The position numbers and the translations under genes were made by a program. The notes below the pieces were generated by a model that was given only the letters and a program-made list of their open reading frames with translations, did no database searches and had not been told where the DNA came from. A DNA stretch of 64,000 nucleotides from Euonymus europaeus (lineage: Eukaryota > Streptophyta > Magnoliopsida > Celastrales > Celastraceae): NCBI GenBank assembly GCA_963580455.1, contig OY756971.1, forward strand, positions 18,127,001 through 18,191,000, in the 5' to 3' direction. Shown piece by piece: positions 63,350 to 64,000 of the stretch (its first letter is position 1; each line of letters starts with the position of its first letter).

Positions 63350-64000
63350 TCCATCCACGTTGGTGTGCAACTATGAAGGAAGAAATGAATGCTCTTGAAC
63401 AAAATCACACGTGGGATCTTGTTACTCTTCCTCCCACCAAGCAGGCCATTGGATGTAAATGGGTGTTTACTGTTAAACTTAATCCTGACGGATCTTTGGC
63501 TCGTTTAAAGGCTCGCCTTGTGGCAAAAGGCTATGCCCAAACCTACGGTGTTGATTACTTTGAGACATTCTCTTCTGTCGCTAAGATGGCTTCAATCCAA
63601 TTATTTATTTCCTTAGCTATTTCTTGCCATTGGCCATTATATCAGCTTAATGTCAAGAATGCATTCTTACATGGTGACCTCGAAGAAAAGGTGTATATGG
63701 TGCAACCTCCTGGTTTCCTTGCTCAGAAGGGGAGTAATAAGGTGTGTAAGCTACAACGCTCCTTGTATGGTCTCAAGCAATCTCCACGAGTATGGTTTGG
63801 GCGGTTCAATATGATAGTACTCCATTTTGGTATGCAACAATCTGAGAAAGATCATACAGTGTTCTATCTTCTTACCTCTACTGGTTGTATTTTCGTAATT
63901 GTGTATGTAGATGATATTGTGATCACTGGTGATGATGATACTGGGATTATTGACCTAAAGTGCTTTCTTCAATCTAAATTTCAGACCAAAGATTTAGGCC
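63350..64000 (+). pseudogene. Copia reverse transcriptase, 5' part, open to the window edge
   Basis: One continuous frame with WCATMKEEMNALEQNHTWDL, GCKWVFTVKLNPDGS, RLKARLVAKGYAQTYGVDY, VYMVQPPGFL, KLQRSLYGLKQSPRVWF and VYVDDIVITGDD. The YVDD active site is intact, but the first catalytic Asp, expected in QLDVKNAFLHGDL, is Asn (QLNVKNAFLHG, about 63644-63676), which should abolish metal binding. RNase H and the 3' LTR lie beyond the window. Confidence 0.9.

Larger units (their letters stand above)
60040..64000 (+). mobile_element. Ty1/copia retrotransposon, decayed, cut by the window edge
   Basis: In order: an LTR part (about 60040-60222, with TATAAATAGG at 60140), primer-binding site (60223-60235), leader with degenerate repeats, and gag from ATG 60831 (VDEKLDGIVAYPLWRKNVLK, interrupted by a TAG at about 60927 and frame changes near 61190 and 61400). 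Then a CCHC zinc knuckle CHHCGETGHIRPQC (about 61520), a protease-like DFGSTHHLT (61765), gag-pre-integrase (LGHPSLSTLKCL, 62125), integrase (YTPQQNGVAEQKHRHLLD, 62555) and reverse transcriptase from about 63350 to the edge. The LTR start is not defined. Several stops and frameshifts mean it cannot make a full polyprotein. Confidence 0.88.

Overview
This 64 kb window is nuclear DNA of a flowering plant, most likely a eudicot. The genes have canonical GT-AG introns. The protein families (SBT1-type subtilases, remorin, NDR kinase, PRA1) are plant-like, and the spacers are AT-rich and full of plant transposons (Ty1/copia, Ty3/gypsy, LINE, hAT, Mutator-like, CACTA, SINE). I cannot name the species. 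I see no tRNA, rRNA or CRISPR array.

Layout. 1-2330: decayed copia integrase/reverse transcriptase. 2405-3215: dead bHLH transcription-factor gene. 3230-30430: a subtilase tandem array. It holds one intact intronless gene (8987-11275), a near-identical copy with a one-base frameshift (27236-29522) and at least five relics of only the 3' end of the same gene. The two units share about 2 kb or more of upstream sequence but have collected different insertions. Unit 1 took a Mutator-like element with an OTU-protease fragment and a possible Helitron end in its promoter side. Unit 2 took a copia 3' end. A copia relic with a probable 2.3 kb LTR lies between the units (15365-21491). 30500-36270: a transposon graveyard with a dateable hAT element (8-bp target duplication), a 5'-truncated LINE (14-bp target duplication), a CACTA end and a gypsy gag relic.

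36675-41255 (minus): a seven-exon gene for a 563-residue remorin. Its upstream region is duplicated at 45627-46860. 42600-47760: copia gag relic, a cluster of small palindromes and a plant-mobile-domain relic. 48303-49406: a Mutator-like element with 175-bp inverted ends and a 10-bp target duplication that carries a truncated PRA1 gene (a Pack-MULE). A related element follows at 49850-50454. 51267-58834 (plus): a twelve-exon NDR-type AGC protein kinase, 524 residues, with all catalytic motifs. 60040-64000: a decayed copia element running off the right edge.

The three intact genes (secreted protease, membrane-raft remorin, NDR kinase) show no sign of a shared pathway. The window is best read as ordinary gene islands in transposon-rich DNA. 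Its most notable structures are the Pack-MULE with captured PRA1 and the subtilase array with its tail-only relics. All exon boundaries were found by hand from reading frame, splice signals and family similarity; no alignment or database search was run.
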